From JAIVGV01 sp032229975 (GTDB lineage: Bacteria; Acidobacteriota; Blastocatellia; Pyrinomonadales; Pyrinomonadaceae): a stretch of DNA of 64,000 bases. The DNA lies in contig JAVXVG010000028.1 of the NCBI GenBank assembly GCA_032229975.1, positions 48,182 through 112,181 of the forward strand, given 5' to 3'. Both the position numbers and the translations under genes were made by a program. Shown in pieces: positions 1 through 8,710 of this stretch; within the stretch, counting starts at the first letter, position 1, and every line of letters begins with the position of its first letter. The notes below the pieces were generated by a model. It had not been told where the DNA came from and ran no database searches. It saw only the letters and a program-made list of their open reading frames with translations.

Positions 1-2
1 TC

Positions 3-1493
3 GTCACCGAGCACGACGAGCCGCAAGCTGTCATCGGTAGCACGCTACATAAACTCGCCTATCCCGACGACTATAAAAAATTCGTTGATGGCAATCGCGA
101 ATTGAAAACTTCATACGAGCACGTGGGCAATCCGAAAGTTTTGCAGGTGCAGTTGCGCGGCGAGTACGCCTACGTTGCGGCGGGCGAAGGCGGCTTGCGC
201 GTCTATGACGTTGCAGAGATCGATCACAAAGGCTTCTCGGAGCGCATCACGACCGCGCCGGTCTCTCGCTTCGGTCAGCGTTTCTGGGTGAAGACGCGAT
301 ATGCCACAGCCGTCGCCGCGCCCTCGACACTCGCTATCGATCCCGCACGCGCGCGACGGCCCGAAAATCAGGAGCAGCCGATTCATCCGCTCTACGGCTA
401 TCTCTACGTCGCAGACAAATACGAGGGCCTGATCCTCGTCGGCGCGGCGACGCTGCTCGATGGCGATCCGCTCAACAATTATCTCAAGCGCGCGCTCACG
501 TGGAATCCCGAAGGGATTTTGAACGGCGCGAGCAACATCACGATTGCGGGCACGCATGCCTACGTCACGACCGGCCACGCGCTCGTCATCATCGACATCA
601 ACGATCCGCTCAAGCCCTCGGTCGTCAAACAGATTCCACTTCGCAACCCGAAATCTGTCGCTATTCAGTTCCGATACGCCTTCGTCGTCGATGACGACGG
701 ATTGAAAGTCGTTGATGTGACACGACCCGAACAGGCGCATTTAGTTGAAGGCGCGTTTGTGAAGCTCGATCACGCGCGCGATGTCTATGTCGCGCGCACC
801 TACGCCTACGTCGCCGACGGAGCGGACGGCATCGCGATAGTTGATGTGACGAAGCCTGAGCAGCCGCGACCCGATCAGACCTTCAACGCGAATGGTGCAA
901 TCAACGACGCGCATCAAGTCAAAGTTGCGATGACGAACGCGAGTCTCTATGCCTACGTCGCCGATGGTCTGGGCGGCCTACGCGTTGTGCAACTCACCGA
1001 TCCCGAAACGATGGAGACCTACGCGGGTTTCAGCCCGCGCCCAGAGCCGCGCCTCATCGCGACCTTCAAGACGAAGGGCCCGGCGCTCGCCGTCTCGAAA
1101 GGACTTGATCGAGATCGCGCCGTGGACGAGAGCGGCAACCAACTCGCCGTCTTCGGTCGTCGCGGCGCGCGCCCCTTCAATCTCGAAGAGATGCGCCGGA
1201 TGTACCTCACCGGCGATCAACTCTTCACCGTCACGAACCGGCCCGCCACACTCGCGCGCGATTTCAAAGTCGCCGCAGCAAGCGACATGCTGAACACGCG
1301 ACGCGCCGATGTTGTCGAAGCCGCCAACTCTCACGTAGATGAGCGGCAAGCGACATCGGCCACCTTGACTCCGATCCTCTACGCATCCGCGCGACCTCGG
1401 ACGACCGCGACGCTCGGAGTCACCGGCTTGCTATGCGCGTTACTTTGTTGGCGCAGGCTGAGACGTGCGAAGCGCGGGGCGGGAGAAATCTAA
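3..1493 (+). CDS. LVIVD-repeat surface protein (5' truncated)
   Basis: The reading frame is open from base 3, so the gene starts upstream of the window; the first in-frame start inside it (TTG at 102) is probably not the real one. The protein has at least five LVIVD-type beta-propeller repeats, seen as recurring AYVADG..GL.VVDV..PE blocks (for example AYVADGADGIAIVDVTKPE). Such repeats occur in secreted or surface proteins of unknown role. The C-terminus has a hydrophobic segment (about 20 residues, LGVTGLLCALLCW) followed by an Arg/Lys-rich tail, which suggests a membrane anchor with the propeller outside. Its last 4 bases overlap the convergent downstream gene. Fold is fairly certain, function unknown. 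Confidence 0.75.
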   Translation, partial: VTEHDEPQAVIGSTLHKLAYPDDYKKFVDGNRELKTSYEHVGNPKVLQVQLRGEYAYVAAGEGGLRVYDVAEIDHKGFSERITTAPVSRFGQRFWVKTRYATAVAAPSTLAIDPARARRPENQEQPIHPLYGYLYVADKYEGLILVGAATLLDGDPLNNYLKRALTWNPEGILNGASNITIAGTHAYVTTGHALVIIDINDPLKPSVVKQIPLRNPKSVAIQFRYAFVVDDDGLKVVDVTRPEQAHLVEGAFVKLDHARDVYVARTYAYVADGADGIAIVDVTKPEQPRPDQTFNANGAINDAHQVKVAMTNASLYAYVADGLGGLRVVQLTDPETMETYAGFSPRPEPRLIATFKTKGPALAVSKGLDRDRAVDESGNQLAVFGRRGARPFNLEEMRRMYLTGDQLFTVTNRPATLARDFKVAAASDMLNTRRADVVEAANSHVDERQATSATLTPILYASARPRTTATLGVTGLLCALLCWRRLRRAKRGAGEI

Positions 1494-2368
1494 GCGGCCC
1501 TCTTCATCCATTCAATGCAGCCTTCGAGGTGCGCGCGCATCGCCTCCGGCGTGTCTTGATGTATGCGACCGTGGCCGGGCAGCACCCACTCGAAGCTATA
1601 GTCGAGCAGCCTCTCCATCGAGTCGATCTGTTCATCCCACGAGAACCAGCACGCGCTGCGGAACGCAGTGAGCGTGGCGCGCGCTGGCGACCACGCGAGA
1701 TGATCGCCTGTGAAGAGGAACTTGTCGCGATAGAGCAAGACTTGCGAGCCGCGCGTGTGTCCGGGCGTGGGGATGACGACGAGATCATCATCGAGTTTGA
1801 CCGGCCCATCGCCTTCGACGACGCGCTCCATGCCGCGTCGTCGCGCGCCGTCGCGCTCGTGCATGACGCGCGTGGCCCGGAATCGTTCGGCGTAGCGCGC
1901 GTGGTCGGCGATGTCGTCAACGTGCGAGAGGAACATCAGCGAGACGCCGCCGAGCGCGGCGATCTTTTTGACGAGGCGCGAGGTGAAGCGCGGCGAATCG
2001 ACGAGGATGTTGCCGCCCTCTGCTTCAGCTCGCGTGATGAGATAACTCCACGCGCCGAAACTCGACTCGGAGGTGAAGCCGCAGAAGTAAACGTTCTCAG
2101 CGATGGGATCGGGAAAGGCATCGACGCCGATGTTCGCGTCGAAGCGGCGCGACGTGCCGATGGAAGTCGTGGGGCAGGCGGCGAGGGCCATCAAAGCGCG
2201 GCGGACTTCTTCCTCCCTTTCAGGCTGTCGATAGACGCTCGATTGATCGCCGTGATCGCGAAAAGTCGCGGGCGCGATCTGGCGGCAGGCGTCACAGTCG
2301 ATGCACGTGGAATCGACGTAGAAATCGCCCGCGACATTTTCCGCGAGTCGCTTTGAAAGGCTTGCCAT
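1490..2368 (-). CDS. ferredoxin-like / metallo-beta-lactamase fold hydrolase
   Basis: A 292-residue protein with two parts. Residues about 15-70 look like a single-cluster ferredoxin with Cys22, Cys25, Cys28 and Cys65. Residues about 85-290 are a metallo-beta-lactamase domain with the variant first metal motif HVDDIADH (149-156), His204 in PGHTRGS, Asp222 in TGDH and His266 in LPGHGR. The HxDDxADH variant replaces the usual HxHxDH of the superfamily. The fusion suggests a hydrolase or redox enzyme coupled to an Fe-S cluster; the substrate cannot be told from sequence. It converges on the LVIVD gene with a 4-base overlap and has no obvious operon partner. Confidence 0.8.
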   Translation of the reverse strand: MASLSKRLAENVAGDFYVDSTCIDCDACRQIAPATFRDHGDQSSVYRQPEREEEVRRALMALAACPTTSIGTSRRFDANIGVDAFPDPIAENVYFCGFTSESSFGAWSYLITRAEAEGGNILVDSPRFTSRLVKKIAALGGVSLMFLSHVDDIADHARYAERFRATRVMHERDGARRRGMERVVEGDGPVKLDDDLVVIPTPGHTRGSQVLLYRDKFLFTGDHLAWSPARATLTAFRSACWFSWDEQIDSMERLLDYSFEWVLPGHGRIHQDTPEAMRAHLEGCIEWMKRAA

Positions 2369-2452
2369 TGCTACTCAAATGATAGCCGACCGGCGCGCGC
2401 GCGCGAAGCGCACAAACGCTTTTGAGGTCTGAGGCGGGACGCTTCAACTTCA

Positions 2453-3193
2453 TTAACGCGCTTGTTGCAGGAAGTCGCGCGTGCGCGTCTCGTGCGGGTC
2501 TTTGAGTAATTGTTCGGCATCGCCGAATTCGACGACCTCGCCATTCTCCATGTAGAGAAGTTGATCGGCGAGACCAGTGATGAAGTTGATTGAATGAGAG
2601 ACGACGGCGAGCGTGTGGCCTTCTTCGGAGAAGCGACGAAGCAGCGCGCGCATCTCGTTCGTGCGTCGCGGGTCGAGTGCGCTGGTCGGCTCGTCGAAGA
2701 GGATGACGCGCGGGCGCATAGCCAGTGCGCGCGCGATGGCGACGCGTTGCTGCTCGCCGCCGGAGAGCGAGTCGGGATAGCGTTCAGCCGCGTGCGCGAG
2801 CCCGACTACTTCAAGCAGCTCGTAGGCCTTTTTCAACGCACCACGTCGCGGCTCGCGCAGCACTTGCACGGGCGCTTCGGCGACGTTGCCGAGCGCGGAG
2901 AGATGCGGGAAGAGATGTAGATGTTGGAAGACCGTGCCGACTTTACGCCGCAACACGCGCACGCGCTTTTGATATTCGGACTGGGATAGACCAGATTCGA
3001 GGCGCACGCCATCGCAATCGATCACGCCGCCGTCAATTCTTTCAAGACCGTTCAGGCAGCGCAGCACGGTGCTCTTGCCGCTGCCCGACGCGCCGATGAT
3101 GCCGAGCACCTGTCGCTCTTGCACGTCGAAGCTGATGCCGCGAAGGATGCGCGCGCCGCCGAACTCCTTGATCAAGTTATCGACCTTGATCAC
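2453..3193 (-). CDS. polar amino acid ABC transporter ATP-binding protein
   Basis: A 246-residue ABC ATPase of the GlnQ/HisP type, close to the usual family length. Walker A is GASGSGKST (34-42), the signature is LSGGEQQRVAIARA, and Walker B reads VILFDEPTSALDP. It powers uptake through the adjacent binding-protein/permease fusion; the start codon overlaps the end of that gene by 4 bases (ATGA type), so the two are translationally coupled. Likely substrates are polar amino acids, as for the family, but specificity is not visible. Last gene of a four-gene minus-strand operon. Confidence 0.9.
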   Translation of the reverse strand: MIKVDNLIKEFGGARILRGISFDVQERQVLGIIGASGSGKSTVLRCLNGLERIDGGVIDCDGVRLESGLSQSEYQKRVRVLRRKVGTVFQHLHLFPHLSALGNVAEAPVQVLREPRRGALKKAYELLEVVGLAHAAERYPDSLSGGEQQRVAIARALAMRPRVILFDEPTSALDPRRTNEMRALLRRFSEEGHTLAVVSHSINFITGLADQLLYMENGEVVEFGDAEQLLKDPHETRTRDFLQQAR

Positions 3194-4746
3194 GCGGCCA
3201 CCTCTGATTCGACAGCGAGCACTGCGCGTTGACGATTCATTCTTGCCTCAAGTTTTCGCGCGAGATGTGCGAGCGGCAAGCTCATCGCGAGGTAGAACGC
3301 GGAGACGATTGCGCCGAGCAACAGGAATTCGCCGGATGCGTTTGCCATCTCGCGATAGGCGGTCGCCAACTCCCAGACGGAGATCGCGAAGGCAACCGAG
3401 GTGTCTTTGAAGAGCGAGACGAAGTCGTTCGTCATCGGCGGGAGCGCGATGCGAAATGCCTGCGGGAAGATGATGCGACGGAAGGCGAGCACAGACGTCA
3501 TGCCGAGCGAGTAAGCTGCCTCCCACTGGCCCTTCGGGACGGCTTCGAGCGACGCGCGATAGACCTGCGACTCGTAAGCCGCGTAGTTGAGACCGAGCCC
3601 GACGAGCGCGGTCAACCAGTTCGGCATCGTGATCCCGACGACAGGCAGACCAAAGTAGAGGAACAATAATTGAACGAGCACAGGCGTGCCGCGAAAGAAC
3701 TCCACATAAACCGTGCAGATGAAGCGCAGCCAGCGCGCGCCCTTCCACTGGCCCAACGCGAGCAGGAGTCCGAGCGCGAGCGCGATGAACATCGAGCCGA
3801 AGGCGATGGCGATGGTCACGCCCGCCGCGCGCGTGAGCCTGAGGATGGCCTCGCGCCAGTTGAAGGTCGAAGAGGTCATCTCGAATTTGACGCTCTGGCC
3901 CTCGTCGCTTCCCTGCTTCGACGCGGCGCGAAGTTCTACTTGCGCGTCGTTCCATAGATTCCACTTTCGCAGGATCGCTTCGAGCGATCCGTCACTTACG
4001 ATCTTGTCGATGCCTGCGTCAACCTGCGCCTTCAACCGTTCGTCGCCTTTGCGAAGGCCGACGACATAGACGCCCTTGTAGAAAGGCTCGCCCGCAGGTT
4101 TGAGTTTCGCATTCGAGCGCGCGTAGAACTGCTCCATCGGCACGTCCATCAAGACCGCATCGATGCGACCGAGTTCGAGATCGCGATATGCGCCGACCGG
4201 ATCGGCGTAGCCGCGAAACGGAATCCCCTGCTTCTCCATCAAGCGCGACGCGGCTGTGTTCGAGAGTGTGCCGACCATGCGCTTGCGACAGTCTTCGAGC
4301 GAGTTGATGCGCGCTTCATTGCGACGCACTGTGAGTTGAAGTTTGAAGACGTAGTAAGGTTTGCTGAAGAGGATTTGACGCGCGCGATCTTCGGTCGGCT
4401 CAAGTCCGTTCACCACGACATCGAACGCGCCGCGTTGCAAGGCGGAGACGATTGTCTCCCAGTCGGTCGGAACAAACTCTGGTCTTCGATCCATCGCTGC
4501 GGCCAGCGCATCCATCATCTCCTTCTCATAGCCGATGTACGTGTCGGGGTGGGCCGGATCAGCATAGACGTAAGGCGCGCCGCCGCTTGGATCGGCCCCC
4601 CAACGAAGCGGCTGTTGGGCCGACGCGCTTGAGAGAGAGATGAGGAGACACGCGCAGGCGGCGACAAGACGAAGCGTCAAGCGAAAACGACGAGGCGTCG
4701 TGTGAAAGCGACGCGATACTTTGTTGAAGCGAAACGCGCGCGTCAC
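3190..4746 (-). CDS. amino acid ABC transporter, fused substrate-binding and permease protein
   Basis: A 518-residue fusion. Residues 1-44 form a signal peptide ending at ASA-QQ. Residues about 45-270 are a family 3 solute-binding domain (GYEKEMMDALAAAM, then NGLEPTEDRARQILFSKPYY). Residues about 290-505 are a HisM/GlnP-type inner-membrane permease with the EAA-like stretch SLEAVPKGQWEAAYSLGM, typical for amino acid importers. Such fusions tether the binding protein to the membrane so no free periplasmic protein is needed. It overlaps the ATPase gene by 4 bases downstream and the M20 amidohydrolase by 4 bases upstream, so peptide or N-acyl amino acid cleavage and uptake are probably linked. 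Confidence 0.9.
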   Translation of the reverse strand: MTRAFRFNKVSRRFHTTPRRFRLTLRLVAACACLLISLSSASAQQPLRWGADPSGGAPYVYADPAHPDTYIGYEKEMMDALAAAMDRRPEFVPTDWETIVSALQRGAFDVVVNGLEPTEDRARQILFSKPYYVFKLQLTVRRNEARINSLEDCRKRMVGTLSNTAASRLMEKQGIPFRGYADPVGAYRDLELGRIDAVLMDVPMEQFYARSNAKLKPAGEPFYKGVYVVGLRKGDERLKAQVDAGIDKIVSDGSLEAILRKWNLWNDAQVELRAASKQGSDEGQSVKFEMTSSTFNWREAILRLTRAAGVTIAIAFGSMFIALALGLLLALGQWKGARWLRFICTVYVEFFRGTPVLVQLLFLYFGLPVVGITMPNWLTALVGLGLNYAAYESQVYRASLEAVPKGQWEAAYSLGMTSVLAFRRIIFPQAFRIALPPMTNDFVSLFKDTSVAFAISVWELATAYREMANASGEFLLLGAIVSAFYLAMSLPLAHLARKLEARMNRQRAVLAVESEVAA

Positions 4747-6083
4747 CTGTCGCCCTTGTGCCGGTCGAGGTAGTCGAGCAGGACGTTGGACATGACCTTG
4801 ACGCCGACGACGATGCTCGCCTCGTCCACGTCGAACTCTGCGGTGTGCCAGCCCGCCGTGATCCCTCTCGCGCGATTGCCGACGCCGAGGAAGTAGTAGA
4901 AGCCGGGCACGACCTTTTGATAGTAAGAGAAATCTTCGGCGGGCATGAAGGGCCTGATCGCGAGCGTGCTCTCGCCTCCGACGACGCGTCGGATCGTCGG
5001 CAGCGTCTCTTCGACGAGCGAAGGCTCGTTATAGGTCACAGGGTTGCTGTCCGTGATCTCCAGATCGAAGGTGGCCCCGTAGGCGGCGGTCACGTTCTGC
5101 AAGGTCTCGCGCATGAGCGCGAGGGAGCGCTCGCGCACCTCTGTGTTGAGCGTGCGCATCGTGCCAGTCATCTTCACCTCGTCGGCGATGACGTTGAAGC
5201 GTCTGCCGCCGTTGATCGTGCCGACGGTGATAACGAGCGGCTCTAACGGATCGATGCGACGGCTGCGTATGTTCTGCAAGGCGAGGACGCATTGCGAAGC
5301 GATGACGACCGCATCGACGCCGTTCTGCGGCTGCGCGCCGTGGGCCGCCTTGCCGTGAATCGTGATCGAGAAAGTGTCGGACGAGGCCATCGCCGGGCCG
5401 ACGTGATAGCCGATCTGTCCGGCTTGCAGATTGGGCTCGGTGTGCAAGCCGAAGATCGCGCGCGGTCGCGGATTGTCGAGCGCGCCCTCCTTGATCATCA
5501 TCTTCGCGCCGCCCTCTTCGCCGACAGGCACGCCCTCTTCGGCGGGTTGGAAGATGAACTTCACCGTGCCGTTCACCTCTTCACGCATCTTGCTCAACAC
5601 TTCGGCGACGCCAAGCTCGACGGTCGCGTGCACGTCGTGACCGCAGGCGTGTTTCACGTTCGGCGTCTGCGACTTGTAAGGCACGTCCATCGTCTCGTTG
5701 ATCGGCAGAGCGTCGATGTCTGCGCGCACGGCGACGACGGGCCCCGGTTTCGCGCCCTTCAAGAGCGCGACGACGCCGTGATGCGCGACGTTCTCTCTCA
5801 CCTCGTCGAGACCAAGCGCGCGCAGACGCTCGGCGATGATGCGTCCCGTGCGTTCTTCACGATTCGACAACTCCGGGTGCATATGAAAGTCGCGGCGGCA
5901 GGCGACGAGCTGCGTGCGCATCGACTCGGCCATCTCGCTGATGCGTTGCTCGCGCGTAACAGGCGCGGCAGTGGCGCGTGCGGGCCGACCTGTGGAGACG
6001 AATACGACTGTCGAGATGATGAGAGCAAGCACGACGAACGGAGTGGCCCTCAGTCGAGCGCGCGTGTCGATTTTAAGTTTCAC
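4743..6083 (-). CDS. M20 family amidohydrolase, exported
   Basis: A 446-residue M20D-type metallohydrolase (hippurate / N-acyl amino acid amidohydrolase group). The N-terminus has a basic stretch then a hydrophobic segment (about residues 14-32), so the enzyme is exported or membrane-anchored. Metal-site motifs are visible: VRADIDALP, HACGHDVH, QPAEEG and the dimerisation-domain GKAAHGAQPQNGVDA. These enzymes cleave N-acyl or peptide bonds to free an amino acid. Four-base overlap with the binding-protein/permease gene and an 11-base overlap with the DUF6328 gene place it in the same operon. The inference is release of an amino acid outside the cytoplasm followed by import. Confidence 0.88.
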   Translation of the reverse strand: MKLKIDTRARLRATPFVVLALIISTVVFVSTGRPARATAAPVTREQRISEMAESMRTQLVACRRDFHMHPELSNREERTGRIIAERLRALGLDEVRENVAHHGVVALLKGAKPGPVVAVRADIDALPINETMDVPYKSQTPNVKHACGHDVHATVELGVAEVLSKMREEVNGTVKFIFQPAEEGVPVGEEGGAKMMIKEGALDNPRPRAIFGLHTEPNLQAGQIGYHVGPAMASSDTFSITIHGKAAHGAQPQNGVDAVVIASQCVLALQNIRSRRIDPLEPLVITVGTINGGRRFNVIADEVKMTGTMRTLNTEVRERSLALMRETLQNVTAAYGATFDLEITDSNPVTYNEPSLVEETLPTIRRVVGGESTLAIRPFMPAEDFSYYQKVVPGFYYFLGVGNRARGITAGWHTAEFDVDEASIVVGVKVMSNVLLDYLDRHKGDR

Positions 6084-7068
6084 GTCTTAAGCCTTCCGTC
6101 TGTGTCTTCATCGAAGAGCTTGCGTCGCGCCCATCGTCGTGTCCCTGCGAGCGGACGTATAAAGTGTAGCCGAACCAGAGACCGAAGAAGAGCAGGAGCA
6201 ACGCGCCGGACGACGCTGCCGAGAGCAACGACGAGTGGGCCACCTTCTCGACGACGACGTAGAAGCTGCCCGTCACGCCGAGCGCAAGCGGGATCATCGA
6301 GGCGATCAGGATGCGGCTCGAAAAGCGGTGGAAGTGTTCGGTCTCCTCGCCGCGCTCGACGATGCGGTGATAGGCGGCGGGCGTCATCAACAGCACGACG
6401 CTCACGGCGACGAGCGCGAGGCTCGCAAGGTGGACGTACTTGAGCGCACTAGGCAGCTTGTCGAACGACTCGGTCATCGTGCAGATGAATTGGAAGCCGA
6501 GCAGAGCTTGCGAGCCGGGCAGCACCGTGCGCGCTTCCGTCAGCACGTGCTTGATCTTGTCCTTCGTCGAAGTCCCTTGATCTTCTTTCTCGTCTTCGGC
6601 GCGCGACATCTCCTCTTCCCTCCTGATCTCCGGCTCGCGCTTCGCGCGTTGTATCCACTCCAGGCCCCACCAGAAAAAGAGCGCGAAGCCGAGCGCAGCC
6701 AAGCCCGCCGACGCGCCCGGCTTGTGCCCGAAAACCTTTTCGGTTGCGACGAACACGTCCACGCCGAGACCGGTAGCGAAAGGCAAAAGGGCCAGCTCCA
6801 TGACGCGCGTCGCGAAACGTTGAAGCCGGTGCGTGTCCTCGCCTCGCTCGACGATCCGGTGAAACGCCGACGGCGCGATGAGCAACGCGATGGCGACGAG
6901 CATCAACGCGAGCGCGCCGAGCTTCAAGTAGCGCGCGTGTTCGGGCAGACGCTCAAAGCCCTGCTCAAAGATCGCGCGGAACTGGAAGCCGACGATCACC
7001 TGCGAACCCAGCACGAGCATCCGCGCCTCGTCGAGCATCGTCTGGACTTTATCCTTGAGCTTCGCCAT
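6073..7068 (-). CDS. tandemly duplicated DUF6328 membrane protein
   Basis: A 331-residue membrane protein made of two homologous halves (about residues 1-150 and 165-315). Each half repeats the same order of motifs: a charged start (KLKDKVQ / KDKIKHV), an LxxARxxxxGSQ...GFQF stretch, then APSAFHRIVERGEDTHR / TPAAYHRIVERGEETEH, and hydrophobic segments, about four per half. This matches what I know as DUF6328, normally a single copy of about 150-170 residues. The linker is acidic and Glu-rich. Function is unknown. It is the first gene of the amidohydrolase-ABC operon and overlaps the M20 gene by 11 bases. Confidence 0.75.
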   Translation of the reverse strand: MAKLKDKVQTMLDEARMLVLGSQVIVGFQFRAIFEQGFERLPEHARYLKLGALALMLVAIALLIAPSAFHRIVERGEDTHRLQRFATRVMELALLPFATGLGVDVFVATEKVFGHKPGASAGLAALGFALFFWWGLEWIQRAKREPEIRREEEMSRAEDEKEDQGTSTKDKIKHVLTEARTVLPGSQALLGFQFICTMTESFDKLPSALKYVHLASLALVAVSVVLLMTPAAYHRIVERGEETEHFHRFSSRILIASMIPLALGVTGSFYVVVEKVAHSSLLSAASSGALLLLFFGLWFGYTLYVRSQGHDDGRDASSSMKTQTEGLRRET

Positions 7069-7182
7069 CAGCCGTCAACCCGCCTTGAAATCTAAACGCC
7101 GTGAGCTTCGCCGGATATTACACTAACAGACGTGGCGAGCCACTGTCCGGTTGCGAACCGAACTTGCTGTTGCGACGCACGC

Positions 7183-7227
7183 TAAAAAATAAGAGGCGGG
7201 GCCGATCCTAAATAGATTAACCCCGCC
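7183..7227 (-). terminator. rho-independent terminator after the beta-helix gene
   Basis: On the minus strand a GGCGGGG/CCCCGCC stem (7195-7201 with 7221-7227) with a 19-base loop is followed by a T-rich run (CTTATTTTTTAGC). It lies about 70 bases past the stop of the beta-helix gene and before the DUF6328 operon, so it separates the two transcripts. Confidence 0.7.
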
Positions 7228-7294
7228 AGCAGAAATGATTAGTGAAGAGATGAGTCCGGGCGCATCCGCGTGAACGCGCCCAGACCGGCGAGCC

Positions 7295-8326
7295 TTACTT
7301 GTTCGCGTGAACTTTAGGGCGATTGGTAAACGATGGATCAGCGTCAACCGCGAAGGTCGAGCCGGGCAGCGTCGTCGGATCATAGCCCGCGCCGGAGATA
7401 CGGTTGGTGATGATCTTGTCGTTGTTGCCAACATCGGAGACGCCTGCTTGATAGACGTAGCCGTTCGTCACGCTTGCCTTGCTGATAACGTTGTTGACGA
7501 CTTTGATGTTCGTCGCCTTCGTGGGCGCGCTGAAGTCATCGTTCGATTGCGAGATGAAGACCCCAACGTCAGCACCACTGATCGTGTTCTGCAAGATTTG
7601 CACGCCGACGCAGAACTCGCCCTCGTCGCCAACGACGAGGATGCCGCCAGAGACCGTGCTCGACCCAGTGTACGAGTTCCCAGAGACGGTGTTGCGCTTG
7701 ACCATGCCGGTCGCGCCGAATCCGATCTGGATGCCGTTGCGCGCGATGTAGCCTACGGGGAGGCCGCCATCCACCACGTTGTCGGTGATCGTCGCGGTGA
7801 CGTTACCATTGGCGACGATGCCCGTCTTCTGGTAGCCGCTGATATCGTTCTGGTCGATGATGATGTTAAGGGTCGTGGGCGAGGAGCCAAAGTTGCGCAC
7901 CTCGATGGCGTTGCCCTCCTGACATCCGCTCGCGCCCTGATTGATGTCAGTTATCTCGTTGTTGGTTATCGAGCCCGACGCGCCGTCGAAGAGTATGCCG
8001 CGCAGGCGGTTCGCGCCGCCGTCGCAAATATCCGAGAGCCCGGAGGTCGTGATGTGCAGGTTGTTGACGTTGGCACTCGCGCCGCCGTTCTGAATGACGC
8101 CGCCGACGAAGTGGCCGCTCGCGGGATCGACTGCCGTGATCGTGTGCCCCGCGCCGTCGAGCGTGAAACCGGCCGGGATATTGATGCTGTGATCCGTGGT
8201 GCAGTCGGCGGCGAGAGTCATGGTTGTGCCGGAGGAGTTAAAGACGCATATTGCGCGAGCCTCGCCTGCGGCGAAGAGCGTGAGGGCAACGAAGAAGACG
8301 AGCGCGAGGGGGTTAGGTCTAGACAT
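7295..8326 (-). CDS. secreted right-handed beta-helix protein
   Basis: A 343-residue protein with an N-terminal signal peptide (hydrophobic core ALVFFVALTLFAAG, cleavage near ARA-I). The mature part is a run of short beta-strand repeats rich in N, G, T and S (NNEITDINQG, QNDISGYQKTG, ITDNVVDGG, KRNTVSGNSYTG, LQNTISGADVG), the pattern of parallel beta-helix (PbH1) proteins. Family members bind or cleave polysaccharide, but no catalytic residues can be assigned here. It has its own upstream promoter and downstream terminator, so it is a single-gene unit. Confidence 0.8.
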   Translation of the reverse strand: MSRPNPLALVFFVALTLFAAGEARAICVFNSSGTTMTLAADCTTDHSINIPAGFTLDGAGHTITAVDPASGHFVGGVIQNGGASANVNNLHITTSGLSDICDGGANRLRGILFDGASGSITNNEITDINQGASGCQEGNAIEVRNFGSSPTTLNIIIDQNDISGYQKTGIVANGNVTATITDNVVDGGLPVGYIARNGIQIGFGATGMVKRNTVSGNSYTGSSTVSGGILVVGDEGEFCVGVQILQNTISGADVGVFISQSNDDFSAPTKATNIKVVNNVISKASVTNGYVYQAGVSDVGNNDKIITNRISGAGYDPTTLPGSTFAVDADPSFTNRPKVHANK

Positions 8327-8639
8327 TTGGGGGAAGTTCCTTTCATTTGGTTGGTGGATAAAGACGGCGGCTCATCAAAGCTCTCGACTCGCGTGAAGCC
8401 GCGTGTCTGTGCCGTCAGAGTAGGAGCTGCACACGGCGCAATGATGGCCGGCGACTCAGAATCAGCGCGCGCGAACCGGGATTGAAGTCTGCCCGAAAAC
8501 AAGGGCGTAGGCTGGTAGCTTCTGACGTGGAAGGTCAAACGAGGGCGACCAAACTGTTGTCACGTTGCCGAATCAGCGCACCCTCGAAATCTGCAAGGCG
8601 CGGCTGCTGGCAAACGGGCGGAAGGCTTCAGCAGCGCGG

Positions 8640-8668
8640 ACTCTAATGTTTTAGTGGATTCCTGTCAA
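8640..8668 (-). promoter_or_regulatory. sigma70-like promoter for the beta-helix gene
   Basis: On the minus strand a perfect -35 box TTGACA (8663-8668) stands 17 bases before a -10-like TAGAGT (8640-8645). Transcription would start near 8633 and leave a leader of about 300 bases before the beta-helix start at 8326. The 8327-8710 gap holds no convincing gene. I saw no known riboswitch in the leader. The promoter is inferred from sequence only. Confidence 0.5.
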
Positions 8669-8710
8669 CTTGTGCGAGTTTAATAAAAACTTCATCGATC
8701 CGAACTTCCA

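Noticed and set aside
8327..8710. Antisense or small ORFs in the leader of the beta-helix gene
   Set aside because: Frames are rich in stops or unusual residues and lack binding sites.
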